64,000 bases of DNA from Variovorax paradoxus (lineage in GTDB: Bacteria; Pseudomonadota; Gammaproteobacteria; Burkholderiales; Burkholderiaceae_C). The notes under the pieces are model-generated. The model was not told the DNA's origin and did no database searches. It saw only the letters and a list, made by a program, of their open reading frames with translations. Shown here piece after piece: positions 19,366-30,095 of this stretch. Made by a program: the position numbers and the translations under genes. Location: assembly GCF_018614915.1 (NCBI RefSeq), contig NZ_JAGGNU010000014.1:135021-199020 (forward strand), given 5' to 3'. Each line of letters opens with the position of its first letter. Positions within the stretch are counted from its first letter, which is position 1.

Positions 19366-20544
19366 CTATCCCGCCAGGCGCTCCGCCAACGCGATCAGCG
19401 AGCGATCGGTCCCTGCCGGCCCCAGGAGCGAAATGCCCAGCGGCGCGCCCTCGCGCTGCGCCAGCGGCATCGACAGCTGGGGAAAGCCGCTGAGTCCGGC
19501 CACGCACAGCATGCGGATCGCGCGGTTGCGATAGTCCTCGAGGCTGCTGTCCGCCGCATCGCGCCGCGGTGCAATGTCGGGCATGGTGGGCATCAGCAAC
19601 ACGCCGTCGCTGCCGAGCATCTCGGCCAGCCGGGCGCGGAAGGCGATGCGGAAGGTGCGCGCGCCATTGACCTGCGCATCGCTGACATCGCGCGACCAGG
19701 CGAAGCGCTCGGCGACCCCGGGGCCCAGCGGCGGGGCGTAGCGTTCGATCAGCGGGCCGTCAGTGAGCCAGGACTCGCGCCCTTGCACATAGCGGAAGTT
19801 CCAGTACATCGCGTCCCAGGATTCGAGCGCCACCTCGACCGGGGATGCCCTGCCGAGCACCGATTGCACGCGCTCGGCTGCGCCGTCGAGCGCATTCTTG
19901 ACCGGCGCCTCCAGCATGGCCCACACATCCGTCGGCCACAGCAGCCGCGGCTGGGCCGGCAGCGGCGCGGCATCGGACGCCAGCAGCACCTCGGCCACGC
20001 GCGCGAAGGTGCCGATGTCACGCGCAAACCAGCCGCAGGTGTCGAGGCTGGGCGCCAGGTCGAGCGCGCCTTCGAGGCTGACGCGGCCATGCGTGGGGCG
20101 CAGGCCGTACAGGCCGCAGTGGTTGGCCGGCGCGCGCACCGAGCCGCCGGTGTCGGTGCCGAGCGCGAAGTCGCACAGGCCCGAGGACACGGCCGAGGCC
20201 GAGCCGGAGGACGATCCGCCCGTGATGCGGTCCCTGGCCGCGCCGTTGATCGGCGCGCCGAAATGCGCGTTGTTGCCGTTCATCGAGAACGCGAGTTCGT
20301 CGGTCACGGTCTTGCCGGCGAAACGGGCGCCGGCGTCGAGCAGCTTCTGCACGGTCGGCGCGGTGCGCGTCTTGATGCCGGACATCGCCAGCACGATCGG
20401 GCTGCCGCCGCCGGTGGGGTAGCCCGCCACGTCGAACAGGTCCTTGACGCCGAAGCTCAGGTCGGCCAGTGGGCCGGTCGGCGCGCCGCGGACGGCGACA
20501 TCGGGGTAGGGGACGAAGGCGTGGGCGGGGTCGTGCAGGGGCAT
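19366..20544 (-). CDS. Amidase-signature-family hydrolase
   Basis: A 392-residue amidase with the Ser-cisSer-Lys triad: Lys34 in FGVKDLF, cis-Ser near residue 111 in the glycine/serine-rich ITGGSSSGSASAV, and nucleophile Ser135 in TDTGGSVRAPA. It is shorter than GatA-type enzymes (about 480 residues). The ATG at 20544 follows 25 nt after a dipeptide-type ABC transporter gene and is read in the same direction, so it is probably the last gene of that operon. The transporter and amidase together suggest import and hydrolysis of an amide or peptide-like compound. The actual substrate is not shown by the sequence. Confidence 0.9.
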   Translation of the reverse strand: MPLHDPAHAFVPYPDVAVRGAPTGPLADLSFGVKDLFDVAGYPTGGGSPIVLAMSGIKTRTAPTVQKLLDAGARFAGKTVTDELAFSMNGNNAHFGAPINGAARDRITGGSSSGSASAVSSGLCDFALGTDTGGSVRAPANHCGLYGLRPTHGRVSLEGALDLAPSLDTCGWFARDIGTFARVAEVLLASDAAPLPAQPRLLWPTDVWAMLEAPVKNALDGAAERVQSVLGRASPVEVALESWDAMYWNFRYVQGRESWLTDGPLIERYAPPLGPGVAERFAWSRDVSDAQVNGARTFRIAFRARLAEMLGSDGVLLMPTMPDIAPRRDAADSSLEDYRNRAIRMLCVAGLSGFPQLSMPLAQREGAPLGISLLGPAGTDRSLIALAERLAG

Positions 20545-20569
20545 GGGTGGCGCTGTCGGAGTGGACGAT

Positions 20570-21583
20570 TCAAGCGACGACCACCGGCGCAATGGCCGCG
20601 GCGGCGTCGGTATGGATGCAGCGTGCGCGATGGCCGCTCGCGAGCTCGACCACCGGCGGCTGTGCTGCGCGGCAGGCCTCGCTCGCGAGCGCGCAGCGTT
20701 CGGCAAAGGCGCAGCCCGGCGGCAGCGCCGACAGGTCGGGCGGCGCGCCGCCGATGGTCTCGAGGCGGCTGCCGCGTGCCAGCGCGCCGTGGGCGCGGCT
20801 CTTCAACAGGGCGATCGTGTAGGGGTGGCGCGGCGAGCGGATCAGCTCGCGGGCCGTGCCTTCCTCGACGATGCGCCCGGCATACATCACGGCGATGCGG
20901 TCGGCCACCTCGACGGCGGCGCCGATGTCGTGCGTGACGAACAGCACCGAGAGGCCGAGGTCGCGCTGCAGCTCGCGCAGCAGCAGCAGGATCTGGATCT
21001 GCACCGTGGCGTCGAGCGCAGTGGTGGGCTCGTCGGCCAGGAGCAGCTGCGGCCGGCAGGCCAGGGCCAGCGCGATCATCGCGCGCTGCCGCATGCCGCC
21101 CGACATCTCGTGCGGATAGGCCGCCAGGCGCCGCTCGGGGCTCGGAATGCGCACGCGCTCGAACAGTTCCAGCGCGCGCCGGTGCGCCTCGGCGGCGGAC
21201 ACGGCTTCATGCCGGCGTATGGATTCGACGATCTGCGCGCCGACCGAGTACACCGGGTCCAGCGCCAGCAGCGGCTCCTGGAAGATCATCGAGGCCACCT
21301 TGCCGCGGAAGTCCGCAAGCTCGGCCTGCGTCATCGCGAGCACGTCGCGGCCGGCCACGCGGACCTGGCCGCCCATGCGCGTGCGGCGCTCGGGATGCAG
21401 GCGCAGCAGGGTGCGCATGGTCACGCTCTTGCCCGAGCCCGATTCGCCGATCAGCGCGACCACCTCGCCGCGCTGCACTTCGAGGCTCACGCCGCTCACG
21501 GCATGCACGGGCTTGCGGCCGCCGCTGAAGGTGACGCTGAGCTCGCGCAGGCTGACCATCGCTTCTGTTTCGTTCATCGTCAT
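20570..21583 (-). CDS. Dipeptide/oligopeptide ABC transporter ATPase (DppD-like)
   Basis: A 337-residue ATPase of the peptide/nickel ABC transporter class. Walker A is GESGSGKS, the signature loop is [12 protein letters not shown] and Walker B is [12 protein letters not shown]. The C-terminal oligopeptide extension contains the [14 protein letters not shown] cysteine cluster typical of DppD/OppD. The gene is separated by a single base from the DppF-like ATPase gene (stop at 21585). The two ATPases form a heterodimer under the permeases encoded next. Confidence 0.94.
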   Translation of the reverse strand: MTMNETEAMVSLRELSVTFSGGRKPVHAVSGVSLEVQRGEVVALIGESGSGKSVTMRTLLRLHPERRTRMGGQVRVAGRDVLAMTQAELADFRGKVASMIFQEPLLALDPVYSVGAQIVESIRRHEAVSAAEAHRRALELFERVRIPSPERRLAAYPHEMSGGMRQRAMIALALACRPQLLLADEPTTALDATVQIQILLLLRELQRDLGLSVLFVTHDIGAAVEVADRIAVMYAGRIVEEGTARELIRSPRHPYTIALLKSRAHGALARGSRLETIGGAPPDLSALPPGCAFAERCALASEACRAAQPPVVELASGHRARCIHTDAAAAIAPVVVA

Positions 21584-21584
21584 C

Positions 21585-22622
<1,038 letters not shown>

Positions 22623-22626
22623 CGCG

Positions 22627-23532
22627 TCATCCTTTGTTGTCCATTGCCGAACGCAGCCCGTCGGAGAGCAGGTTGAACGAGATCGAGGTGATGAAGATCA
22701 TCGCGCCGGGCAGCGCCGCCACCCAGGGCTGCACGTAGATCGCGGTGCGCAGGGTGTTGAGCATCAGCCCCCATTCGGGCTCCGGCGGCTTCACGCCCAG
22801 GCCCAGGAAGGACAGGCCCGAGGCCAGGATCATCGAGACCGCGATCAGGCTGGTCGCGTAGACGAAGATCGGCCCCAGCACGTTGCCCAGCACGTGCACG
22901 CGCACGATGGTGAAGGCCCCGGCGCCCGAGGCTCGCGCGGCCTCCACGTAGTCGCGCCCGCGCACCTGCGTGGTCACGCTCTCGGCCACGCGCGCGATCT
23001 GCGGAATGAAGACGATGGTCAGCGAGATCAGCGAGTTGACCACGCCCGCGCCCAGCACGCCCGACAGCGCGATCGCGAGCAGCACCGAGGGGAAGGCGTA
23101 GAACACGTCGATGGTGCGCATGATCGCGGTGTTGACGATGCCGCCCGCATAGCCCGCCAGGATGCCGATCGCCGCGCCGACGACGAAGGCGCAGATCACC
23201 GGCGTGATGCCGATGAAGAGCGAGAGCCGCGCGCCGACGATCAGGCGCGACAGCATGTCGCGGCCCAGCTCGTCGCTGCCCAGCGGCAGGCCCTCGGTGC
23301 CGATCGGCTTGAGCCGCTTCAGCATCGAGGCCTGGTACGGATCGGCCGGCGCCAGCCAGGGGCCGAAGATGGCCAGCGCGATCAGGAGCAGCACCACCAG
23401 CGCCGCGCCCATGGCGACCGGGTCGCGCGTGAAGCGCAGCATGGCGGAGGTCCAGTAGCCGCGCGAGCGCTGCAGAGGCAGCGCCTGCACCACGGGTGGG
23501 GAGAAGGTGGGGATCGCGGCTGACATGGTCAT
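22627..23532 (-). CDS. Peptide-type ABC transporter permease (DppC-like)
   Basis: A 301-residue inner-membrane permease. The N-terminal OppC-type region is followed by a first helix (VVLLLIALAIFGPWLAPA), five further membrane segments and the EAA loop (EAARASGAGAFTIVRVHVLGN). The sequence PLGSDELGRDMLSRLIVGARLS is diagnostic of DppC/OppC. Start ATG 23532 overlaps the stop of the DppB-like gene (ATGA). The long open frame that continues upstream to 25614 is spurious and runs through the permease and receptor genes. Confidence 0.93.
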   Translation of the reverse strand: MTMSAAIPTFSPPVVQALPLQRSRGYWTSAMLRFTRDPVAMGAALVVLLLIALAIFGPWLAPADPYQASMLKRLKPIGTEGLPLGSDELGRDMLSRLIVGARLSLFIGITPVICAFVVGAAIGILAGYAGGIVNTAIMRTIDVFYAFPSVLLAIALSGVLGAGVVNSLISLTIVFIPQIARVAESVTTQVRGRDYVEAARASGAGAFTIVRVHVLGNVLGPIFVYATSLIAVSMILASGLSFLGLGVKPPEPEWGLMLNTLRTAIYVQPWVAALPGAMIFITSISFNLLSDGLRSAMDNKG

Positions 23533-24482
23533 GTTCTTGCGATACGAGGATCGAGCAGCGTCTGCAGCACGTCGACCACGAGGTTGAGCAGCACGAAGAA
23601 CAGCGCCAGCACGAGGATCGTGCCCTGCAGCAGCGGCAGGTCGCGCTGGAAGATCGCTGAGTTCAGGAGGAAGCCCGTGCCCGGCCAGGAGAACACGGTC
23701 TCGATCAGGATCGAGCCGCCCAGCAGGTAGCCCAGCTGCAGCCCCATCACGGCCAGCGCGGTGGGCGCGGTGTTCTTCACCATGTGGCGGAACACGCCGA
23801 AGTGCGTCAAGCCCTTGGCGCGCAGGCCGACGATGAACTCCTGCTCCAGGATCTCGGCCACCAGCGCGCGCACCGTGCGCGCGATGATGCCCATCGGGAT
23901 CACCGACATCGTGAGCGCCGGCAGCACCAGGAACTGCAGGTGTGCCCAGTCCCAGGCCCAGTCGCTCGAGCCGCCCGGGCCCGCGCCGGTGGCGGGCAGC
24001 CACATGAGCTGCGATGAGAAGACGATCACCATCACCATGCCCAGCCAGTAATGCGGCACGCTGACGCCCAGCACCGACAGCATGGAGGCCGCGCGGTCGA
24101 GCCAGGAGTTGCGGAAGTAGCCGGCGACGAAGCCGAACAGGCAGCCGAGCACGAAGCCGATCGCGGTCGCGACCACCGCCAGGCGCAGCGTGTTGCCGAC
24201 CGCGGTCAGCACCTCGCCTGCCACCGCGCGGTTGCTCGCAATCGAGACGCCCAGGTCGCCGTGCATCGCGCGCCACACCCACAGCACGAACTGCTCGGGC
24301 AGCGAGCGGTTGAAGCCGTAGAGCTCGCGCAGCTGCGCCTGCAGCTCGGCCGAGGCATCGGGCGGCAGGATCGACACCAGCGGATCGCCCGGCGCCAGGT
24401 GCACGAGCAGGAAGCACACGAAGGCCACGCCGATCATGATCGGGATGGCGTAGAAGACGCGGCGCAACAGGTAGGCGAGCAT
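23529..24482 (-). CDS. Peptide-type ABC transporter permease (DppB-like)
   Basis: A 317-residue DppB/OppB permease. It begins MLAYLLRRVFYAIPIMIGV, has the periplasmic-side HLAPGDPLVSILPPD block and six predicted membrane segments. The EAA loop is GLRAKGLTHFGVFRHMVKNTA. It lies 30 nt downstream of the substrate-binding protein gene and overlaps the DppC-like gene by four bases. With DppC it forms the translocation pore. Confidence 0.93.
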   Translation of the reverse strand: MLAYLLRRVFYAIPIMIGVAFVCFLLVHLAPGDPLVSILPPDASAELQAQLRELYGFNRSLPEQFVLWVWRAMHGDLGVSIASNRAVAGEVLTAVGNTLRLAVVATAIGFVLGCLFGFVAGYFRNSWLDRAASMLSVLGVSVPHYWLGMVMVIVFSSQLMWLPATGAGPGGSSDWAWDWAHLQFLVLPALTMSVIPMGIIARTVRALVAEILEQEFIVGLRAKGLTHFGVFRHMVKNTAPTALAVMGLQLGYLLGGSILIETVFSWPGTGFLLNSAIFQRDLPLLQGTILVLALFFVLLNLVVDVLQTLLDPRIART

Positions 24483-24512
24483 GGGCGGGCTGGCGTCGAA
24501 AGCTGAGTGGGC

Positions 24513-26180
24513 TCAGTCCATCGTCATGGTGGCGATATCGATGAACCAGCTCTTCGGCTGCACCACGTTCTTGACCTTGGCCGACAGCGCGCGCGGGCCG
24601 ACGTCGTGCGCGATCCAGACGAAGGGCGCGTCGTCCACGATGTACGCGTGCAGCTTGGCGAGCGCGGCGTCGCGCGCCTTGTCGTCGAAGCTGGTGCGGG
24701 CATCGGCCACCAGCTTGTCGACTTCGGGGCTGCCGTAGTAGCCCCAGTTGTTCGAGACCGGCGGGAAGGCCTTGGTGCTCACGAAGCGCACCATCGCGAA
24801 GAAGGGGTCCATCGCCGCGAAGCTCACGTTGGTGGCGTTGGCGCCGTTGGCGGATGCGTCCTTGGCGCCCTTGCGCCAGTTGGTGAACAGCGTGTTCCAT
24901 TCGATCACGTCGAACTGCACGTCGAAGAAGCATTGCTTCAGCGACTGCTGCACGAACTCGTTCATCGGCAGCGGCTGCATCTGGCCCGAGCCCGAGGCCG
25001 AAATCTGCACCTTGACCTTCACCGGCTTGGCGGCCGAGAAGCCCGCCTGCGTCATGAGCGCCTGCGCGGCTTTCACGTCGTACTTCATGTCGAACTTGGG
25101 GTTGCCCCACCACGGGTGACCCGGCGCCACCGTGCCCTTGGGCTCGGCCATCATGCCGCCCAGCAGCTGCTTCAGGCCGCCGCGGTCGACGCAGAGGTTG
25201 GCCGCCTGGCGCACGCGCTTGTCGAGCCAGGGCGAGCCCTCGACGAAGGAGAGCTGCCAGGGCCAGACGTGCGGCTGCGCGTTCGAGTAGATCTTGAAGC
25301 CGCGCTGCGTGATCTGCGGCATCGCGTCGGGCGCCGGCGCCTCGATCCAGTCGACCTGGCCGCCCAGCAGCGCGGCCGTGCGCGCATTGGCCTCGGGCAT
25401 CGGCAGCATCACGACCTTGTCGATCCTGGGCACGCGCTTCGCATCCCAATAGCTCTTGTTGGCCGCCAGCTCCAGGCGCTCGCGCGCGACGAAGCGCGTG
25501 ACCTTGAAGGGGCCCGAGCCCGACGGGTCGGCCGCGAACGCGGTCCATGCGGCCTTCGAGCGCTCGGCCGGCGCCGTCACGCTGGCCGGCACCGCCTTGA
25601 GCTTGGCATCCCACTGCGCCGGCGAAGCCATGAACAGGTTGGTGAGGTTGATCGGCAGGAAGGCGTCGGGTTCGCTGGTCGTGAGCTCGATCGTCAGGTC
25701 GTCGATCTTGCGGGCGCTCTTGAGCGTCGGCATGCGCGAGGCCGTCACGCCGACCTGGCTGGGGTCGAACTGGGGCGCTTCCTTGTCCAGCACCTTGGCC
25801 ACGTTCCAGGCCACGGCGTCGGCGGTGAAAGCCGAGCCGTCATGGAACTTGACGCCGGGGCGCAGCTTGAAGATCCACTTGGTCTTGTCCTTCGCATCCA
25901 CCGCCCAGGAGGTCGCGAGGCCGGGGATCACCACGCTCGGCGCATCCGTTTTCGAGAGGTCCCACTGCGTGAGCGAGTCGTAGATCGGGATGCCGGTGAA
26001 GCGGTTGCCCTCGAAGCCCTGATCGGGTTGGCCCAGCGTGCGCGGGATGTCGGCGGCGGTCATCGCGATGCGCAGCGTTTTTTCCTGCGCGAAGGCGGCG
26101 GGGTGCGCCAACGCCAGCGTCAGCAGCGCCGCACAGGCGGCCAGGGGTTTCAGGGGCAGGGACGGGACGACACGCTTCAC
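24513..26180 (-). CDS. Peptide-type ABC transporter substrate-binding protein (DppA-like)
   Basis: A 555-residue periplasmic solute-binding protein of the SBP_bac_5 family. A signal peptide ends near AFAQEK. The mature part has [35 protein letters not shown] and the C-terminal [12 protein letters not shown] blocks of the family. Its start is best placed at GTG 26180, seven bases after GAGGAG; TTG at 26204 is the alternative but would lie before the Shine-Dalgarno. It is the first gene of the transporter operon and is divergent from pyrC. The ligand class is peptide, nickel or glutathione-like; the linked amidase suggests an amide-containing solute. Confidence 0.94.
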   Translation of the reverse strand: MKRVVPSLPLKPLAACAALLTLALAHPAAFAQEKTLRIAMTAADIPRTLGQPDQGFEGNRFTGIPIYDSLTQWDLSKTDAPSVVIPGLATSWAVDAKDKTKWIFKLRPGVKFHDGSAFTADAVAWNVAKVLDKEAPQFDPSQVGVTASRMPTLKSARKIDDLTIELTTSEPDAFLPINLTNLFMASPAQWDAKLKAVPASVTAPAERSKAAWTAFAADPSGSGPFKVTRFVARERLELAANKSYWDAKRVPRIDKVVMLPMPEANARTAALLGGQVDWIEAPAPDAMPQITQRGFKIYSNAQPHVWPWQLSFVEGSPWLDKRVRQAANLCVDRGGLKQLLGGMMAEPKGTVAPGHPWWGNPKFDMKYDVKAAQALMTQAGFSAAKPVKVKVQISASGSGQMQPLPMNEFVQQSLKQCFFDVQFDVIEWNTLFTNWRKGAKDASANGANATNVSFAAMDPFFAMVRFVSTKAFPPVSNNWGYYGSPEVDKLVADARTSFDDKARDAALAKLHAYIVDDAPFVWIAHDVGPRALSAKVKNVVQPKSWFIDIATMTMD

Positions 26181-26309
26181 GGAGAACTCCTCTGTACGGG
26201 ACAACGAAATGAATTCGATGAGAAGTCATGCACGAGCCGTGCCAGGGCGGGTTTCCCGGACGGTGCGCGGCACGCCCTCGGGCCTGCGGCGCAATGGGAC
26301 AATCCCGCC

Positions 26310-27350
26310 ATGACAAGTCCCGCCGACACCCTCACCATCACCCGCCCCGACGACTGGCACCTGCACGTGCGCGACGGCGCCGCGCTCGAGGCCGTGGTGC
26401 CGCACTCGGCGCGCCAGTTCGGGCGCGCGCTGATCATGCCCAACCTGCGCCCACCGGTGACCAGCGCCGAGCAGGCTATGGCCTATCGGGACCGCATCCG
26501 CGCCGCCGTGCCCGAGGGCCTGAGCTTCGAGCCGGTCATGTCGCTGTATCTCACCGACAAGCTGCCGCCCGAAGAAATCGCGCGCGCCGCCGCAGCCGGC
26601 GTGTGCGCCCTCAAGCTCTACCCGGCCGGCGCCACCACCAACAGCGATGCCGGCGTGACCGACATCCGCAAGACCTACAAGACGCTCGAAGCCGTGCAGG
26701 AGCATGGCCTGCTGCTGCTGGTGCATGGCGAGGTGACGGACCCCGCGGTCGACCTGTTCGACCGCGAGGCCGTCTTCATCGATCGCGTGATGATCCCGCT
26801 GCGCCGCGATTTCCCCGAACTCAAGGTGGTGTTCGAGCACCTGACGACCAAGGAGGGCGCCCATTACGTGCGCGATGCCGACCGCTTCACCGCGGCCACC
26901 ATCACCGCCCACCACCTGCTCTACAACCGCAACGCCATCTTCACCGGCGGCATCCGGCCGCACTACTACTGCCTGCCGGTGCTCAAGCGCGAGACGCACC
27001 GCGTGGCGCTGGTCGAGGCCGCCACCAGCGGCAGCGAGCGCTTCTTCCTCGGCACCGACAGCGCGCCGCATCCGGCGCATCTGAAGGAGCACGCGCTGGG
27101 CTGCGCCGGCTGCTACACCGCGCTGACCGCGATCGAGCTTTATGCCGAGGCCTTCGACAACGCCGGCGCGCTCGACAAGCTCGAAGGCTTCGCGAGCTTT
27201 TTCGGCGCCGACTTCTACGGCCTGCAGCGCAACAGCGACACCGTGACCCTGAAGCGCGAAAGCTGGACCGTGCCGGAGACCGTGCCCTACGGCGATGCGA
27301 CGCTGAAGCCGCTGCGCGGCGGCGAGACCGTGGCATGGAGACTGTCATGA
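26310..27350 (+). CDS. pyrC: Dihydroorotase
   Basis: A 346-residue class II dihydroorotase of pyrimidine synthesis, which cyclises carbamoyl-aspartate to dihydroorotate. The binuclear zinc ligands are visible: HLH at residues 17-19, the carbamylated Lys102 in [11 protein letters not shown], and conserved histidines in [15 protein letters not shown] and ITAHHLLYN. The aspartate is in GTDSAPHP. The ATG at 26310 lies 6 nt after GACAAT, leaving almost no leader. It is translationally coupled (ATGA) to the NYN-domain gene. Confidence 0.96.
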   Translation: MTSPADTLTITRPDDWHLHVRDGAALEAVVPHSARQFGRALIMPNLRPPVTSAEQAMAYRDRIRAAVPEGLSFEPVMSLYLTDKLPPEEIARAAAAGVCALKLYPAGATTNSDAGVTDIRKTYKTLEAVQEHGLLLLVHGEVTDPAVDLFDREAVFIDRVMIPLRRDFPELKVVFEHLTTKEGAHYVRDADRFTAATITAHHLLYNRNAIFTGGIRPHYYCLPVLKRETHRVALVEAATSGSERFFLGTDSAPHPAHLKEHALGCAGCYTALTAIELYAEAFDNAGALDKLEGFASFFGADFYGLQRNSDTVTLKRESWTVPETVPYGDATLKPLRGGETVAWRLS

Positions 27351-28084
27351 GCGCGGCGCTGCGCGTGATGCTGCTGATCGACGCCGACAACGTCTCGGCC
27401 GACGTCATCGAACAGGCGGTGCAGCACACGATGGCCGAGCACGGTGCCATCCACGTGCGGCGTGCGTATTGCAATGCCGAGACCGCGCTCAAGCAGCAGC
27501 CGATGTTCAAGCGGCTCTCGGTTCGGCCCATGGTCAACCTGTCGGCCGGCAAGAACAGCACCGACATCGCGCTCGCGGTCGACGCCATGGACCTCGCGGT
27601 GGCCGAGCGGCCCGACATCGTGGTGCTGGTGTCCTCCGATTCCGACTTCGCGCCGCTGGTGATCCGGCTGCGCGAAAAGGGCTGCCGCGTCTGCGGCATC
27701 GGCCAGGCCGGCAAGACCGGGGACGAGACCGTCGCGGTCTACGACAGCTTCATCGACCTGCAGCACCATCAGGCCGACAGGCCGGCCGTTGCCAGGCCCG
27801 CGGCCAAGCGCGCGACGCGCGCACCGAGGCGCACGAAGGCGCCGCAGCCCGCGCCAGCGCCTGTGCTGCCCGAGGACGTGCTGCGCATCCTCGAGGCGGT
27901 GCCCGAACTCGCGGCGGGCGGCCGGATCGAGCTCAACCAGGCGGCCGAGCGACTGCGCGGCGCCAAGCTGCTGGGCAAGAGCGCCAGCTCGCCCAAGCTC
28001 TTCAAGAAATACCCCGAGCTGTTCGCGCTGACGCCGGAGAAGACACCCAACAAGGTGCAGTACGTCGGCCCGCTGCCGCCGTGA
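27347..28084 (+). CDS. NYN-domain / LOTUS (OST-HTH) protein
   Basis: A 245-residue protein of the LabA/MARF1-like group. Residues 5-140 are a NYN (PIN-like) nuclease fold with the acidic residues expected for metal binding: [27 protein letters not shown] and [19 protein letters not shown] basic Pro/Ala-rich linker (about 145-170, [17 protein letters not shown]) leads to a C-terminal winged-helix LOTUS-like domain ([13 protein letters not shown] to PELFAL). NYN proteins cut or bind RNA; LOTUS domains bind RNA structures. ATG overlaps the pyrC stop (ATGA); an in-frame ATG at 27335 adds four residues. It overlaps the next gene as GTGA. The RNA target is unknown. Confidence 0.88.
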   Translation: MSAALRVMLLIDADNVSADVIEQAVQHTMAEHGAIHVRRAYCNAETALKQQPMFKRLSVRPMVNLSAGKNSTDIALAVDAMDLAVAERPDIVVLVSSDSDFAPLVIRLREKGCRVCGIGQAGKTGDETVAVYDSFIDLQHHQADRPAVARPAAKRATRAPRRTKAPQPAPAPVLPEDVLRILEAVPELAAGGRIELNQAAERLRGAKLLGKSASSPKLFKKYPELFALTPEKTPNKVQYVGPLPP

Positions 28085-28845
28085 ACCCGCGCTGGCCCGT
28101 GAACACGGCGCGGCCATGGGTGGCGCCCTACGCCCGGCGTGCGGCCGCCGCGAGTGCGGCGCTGGCCCAGGGCCTCGGCGTGGCGGAGGCGCTGTCGAAT
28201 GAAGCCGTGCCCATCGGGCTGCAGGCCGGCCCCTTGCGTTTCGTGCCCGCTCAGGCGGCGGCGGACGAGGAGGCCTATGAAGCCTTCATCTTCCGGACTG
28301 CCCAGGTGCCCACGCGCGACAACCTGCACGACTTCTTCAACGGCCTTGTGTGGCTGCATTTCCCCGCGGCCAAGCGGCGCCTCAACGAACTGCAGGCGGC
28401 CGAGATCGCGCGCGCCGGCATCGGCGCCACGCGCGGGCCGCTGCGCGATGCGCTCACGCTGTTCGACGAGAACGGGGCCGTGATCGATGCGCCGCCCGCC
28501 TTGTGGAACGCATTGCTCGCGCGCGACTGGCAGCGGCTGTTCGTGGCCGAGCGTGCGCTGTGGCGCGAGGCGCGCCTGCTGGTCTTCGGCCATGCGCTGC
28601 TCGAGAAGCTGAGCGCGCCGCGCAAGGCCGCCACCGCGCATGTGCTGCGCGCACCGGGCGCCGGCCCGTCGATCACCATCGACGATGCAGCCATCGCGGC
28701 TGCGCTGGAGCCGGCGCATCTCGCCGCCAAGCCCTTCGTGCCGCTGCCCGTGCTCGGCGTGCCCGGCTGGTGTCCGGCGAACGAGGCGCCGGGCTTCTAC
28801 GACGACGCCGACGTCTTCAGGCCACCTCGGCCGACAGCGCGCTGA
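28081..28845 (+). CDS. DUF3025-domain protein
   Basis: A 254-residue protein with the DUF3025 signature PTRDNLHDFFNGLVWLHFPAAKRRLNELQ near residues 78-105 and a further FVPLPVLGVPGWCPANEAPGFY block near the C-terminus. No signal peptide or membrane segment is seen. It starts with GTG and overlaps the NYN gene by four bases (GTGA), so it is the third gene of the pyrC-led operon. No activity is known for the family. The conserved Trp, His and Asp residues in the first block could form an active site, but this is inference. Confidence 0.82.
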   Translation: MNPRWPVNTARPWVAPYARRAAAASAALAQGLGVAEALSNEAVPIGLQAGPLRFVPAQAAADEEAYEAFIFRTAQVPTRDNLHDFFNGLVWLHFPAAKRRLNELQAAEIARAGIGATRGPLRDALTLFDENGAVIDAPPALWNALLARDWQRLFVAERALWREARLLVFGHALLEKLSAPRKAATAHVLRAPGAGPSITIDDAAIAAALEPAHLAAKPFVPLPVLGVPGWCPANEAPGFYDDADVFRPPRPTAR

Positions 28846-29147
28846 GATCGCGGTGCCGGCGGAGCGCATGAGCTTCGTCGAGTTCCGCGATGCTTTCCTG
28901 CCTGCGCTGCGCAAGGCACGCACCACCCCGGCGGGCCGGCTTTACCCGGAGTGACCGTGGTGGCGTGCGCTTGACGCAGAACTTTTGCTCCTATGATCAC
29001 TCTGTAGGCGGAAGCCACGCGGGGCGCCGCCAGAAGCAACGACAACAAGCATCGCCCCGTCCGTCCAGCGCTTGAAACCAGGATGACGGCCCTCATTTGC
29101 TCGCCGAGGCGAGCCAAACAATCGTCTCTACCCACGGAGAAACCAAC
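28846..29147 (+). other. Intergenic stretch with htpX promoter and leader
   Basis: 302 nt without a convincing gene. A 28-codon frame (28868-28954) begins with a GGAG-preceded ATG and is discussed with the rejected items. A promoter-like pair lies at 28970-28997. A perfect hairpin GCTCGCC-GA-GGCGAGC (29099-29114) stands just before the htpX Shine-Dalgarno, so the leader of about 145 nt could fold near the ribosome-binding site. No riboswitch class is recognised. Confidence 0.5.
28970..28997 (+). promoter_or_regulatory. Possible heat-shock-type promoter of htpX
   Basis: CTTGAC (28970-28975) is followed after 14 nt by CCTATGAT (28990-28997). The pair resembles a sigma-32 promoter (CTTGAA, spacer 11-16, CCCATnT). 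It can also be read as a sigma-70 promoter, TTGACG and TATGAT, but the 15-nt spacer is short for that. HtpX is a heat-shock protein in other proteobacteria, so the first reading is reasonable. Confidence 0.45.
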
Positions 29148-30026
29148 TTGAAACGCATTCTTCTGTTCGTGCTGACCAACGTCATGGTGGTCGCCGTGCT
29201 CGGCGTCGTCGCCAGCCTGCTCGGCGTCAACCGCTATCTCACGGCCAACGGTCTCAACCTCACGGCGCTGCTGGGCTTCGCGCTGGTGATGGGCTTCGGC
29301 GGCGCGATCATCTCGCTGCTCATCAGCAAGCCGATGGCCAAGTGGAGCGCGGGCGTGCGCATCATCAACGAGCCGCAGTCGCCCGACGAGGCCTGGATCG
29401 TGCAGACCGTGCGCAAGTTCGCCGACAAGGCCGGCATCGGCATGCCCGAGGTCGGCATCTTCGAGGGCGATCCCAACGCCTTCGCCACCGGCGCTTTCAA
29501 GAACTCCTCGCTGGTCGCGGTATCGACGGGCCTCCTCGCCAACATGACGCGCGAGGAAGTCGAGGCCGTGATCGGCCACGAGGTGGCGCACGTGGCCAAC
29601 GGCGACATGGTCACCCTGACCCTGATTCAGGGCGTGATGAACACCTTCGTCGTGTTCCTCTCGCGCGTGATCGGCTATGCGGTCGACGGCTTCCTGCGCC
29701 GCGGCAGCGACAACAACACCGGCCCCGGCATCGGCTACATGGTGACCACGCTGGTGCTCGACATCGTGCTCGGCTTCGCGGCCGCGATCGTGGTGGCCTG
29801 GTTCTCGCGCCAGCGCGAATTCCGCGCCGACGCCGGCTCGGCCCAGCTGATGGGCCGCAGGCAGCCGATGATGAATGCGCTGGCGCGCCTGGGCGGCCTG
29901 CCGCCCGGCGAGCTGCCGAAGGCGGTGGAAGCCATGGGCATCACCGGCAGCATCGGCAAGCTGTTCGCCACGCACCCGCCGATCGAGGAGCGCATCGCTG
30001 CGCTGCAGAATTCGCAGCAGGCCTGA
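29148..30026 (+). CDS. htpX: Membrane metalloprotease HtpX
   Basis: A 292-residue M48-family zinc protease that degrades misfolded inner-membrane proteins together with FtsH. Two N-terminal helices (residues 4-27 and 38-60) precede the catalytic core. The zinc motif HEVAH is at 144-148, and the third ligand lies in the [11 protein letters not shown] region. [10 protein letters not shown] is another family hallmark, and two more helices follow the zinc motif. The start is TTG 29148, supported by GGAG about ten bases upstream and by the fit of [11 protein letters not shown] to the family N-terminus. A bidirectional terminator follows. Confidence 0.95.
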   Translation: MKRILLFVLTNVMVVAVLGVVASLLGVNRYLTANGLNLTALLGFALVMGFGGAIISLLISKPMAKWSAGVRIINEPQSPDEAWIVQTVRKFADKAGIGMPEVGIFEGDPNAFATGAFKNSSLVAVSTGLLANMTREEVEAVIGHEVAHVANGDMVTLTLIQGVMNTFVVFLSRVIGYAVDGFLRRGSDNNTGPGIGYMVTTLVLDIVLGFAAAIVVAWFSRQREFRADAGSAQLMGRRQPMMNALARLGGLPPGELPKAVEAMGITGSIGKLFATHPPIEERIAALQNSQQA

Positions 30027-30046
30027 GTCGCTCTGCAAGGCAAATG

Positions 30047-30077
30047 AAAAAGGGGCCGGTCAACCGGCCCCTTTTTT
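30047..30077. terminator. Bidirectional intrinsic terminator
   Basis: AAAAAGGGGCCGGT (30047-30060), a CA loop, and ACCGGCCCCTTTTTT (30063-30077) form a long perfect hairpin with a T-run on one side and an A-run on the other. It separates htpX from the oppositely directed lipoprotein operon and can end transcription from both sides. Confidence 0.93.
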
Positions 30078-30095
30078 CGTTCGGGAACGCCCCGC

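Noticed and set aside
22627..25614. 995-codon minus-strand frame
   Set aside because: It runs through the receptor and DppB-like genes in the wrong frame. Only its last 301 codons (DppC) show family motifs and an ATGA start.
28868..28954. 28-codon open frame MSFVEFRDAFLPALRKARTT after the DUF3025 gene
   Set aside because: It has a GGAG before ATG and reasonable composition, but is too short to match anything I know. It could be a real small protein or a decayed gene end.
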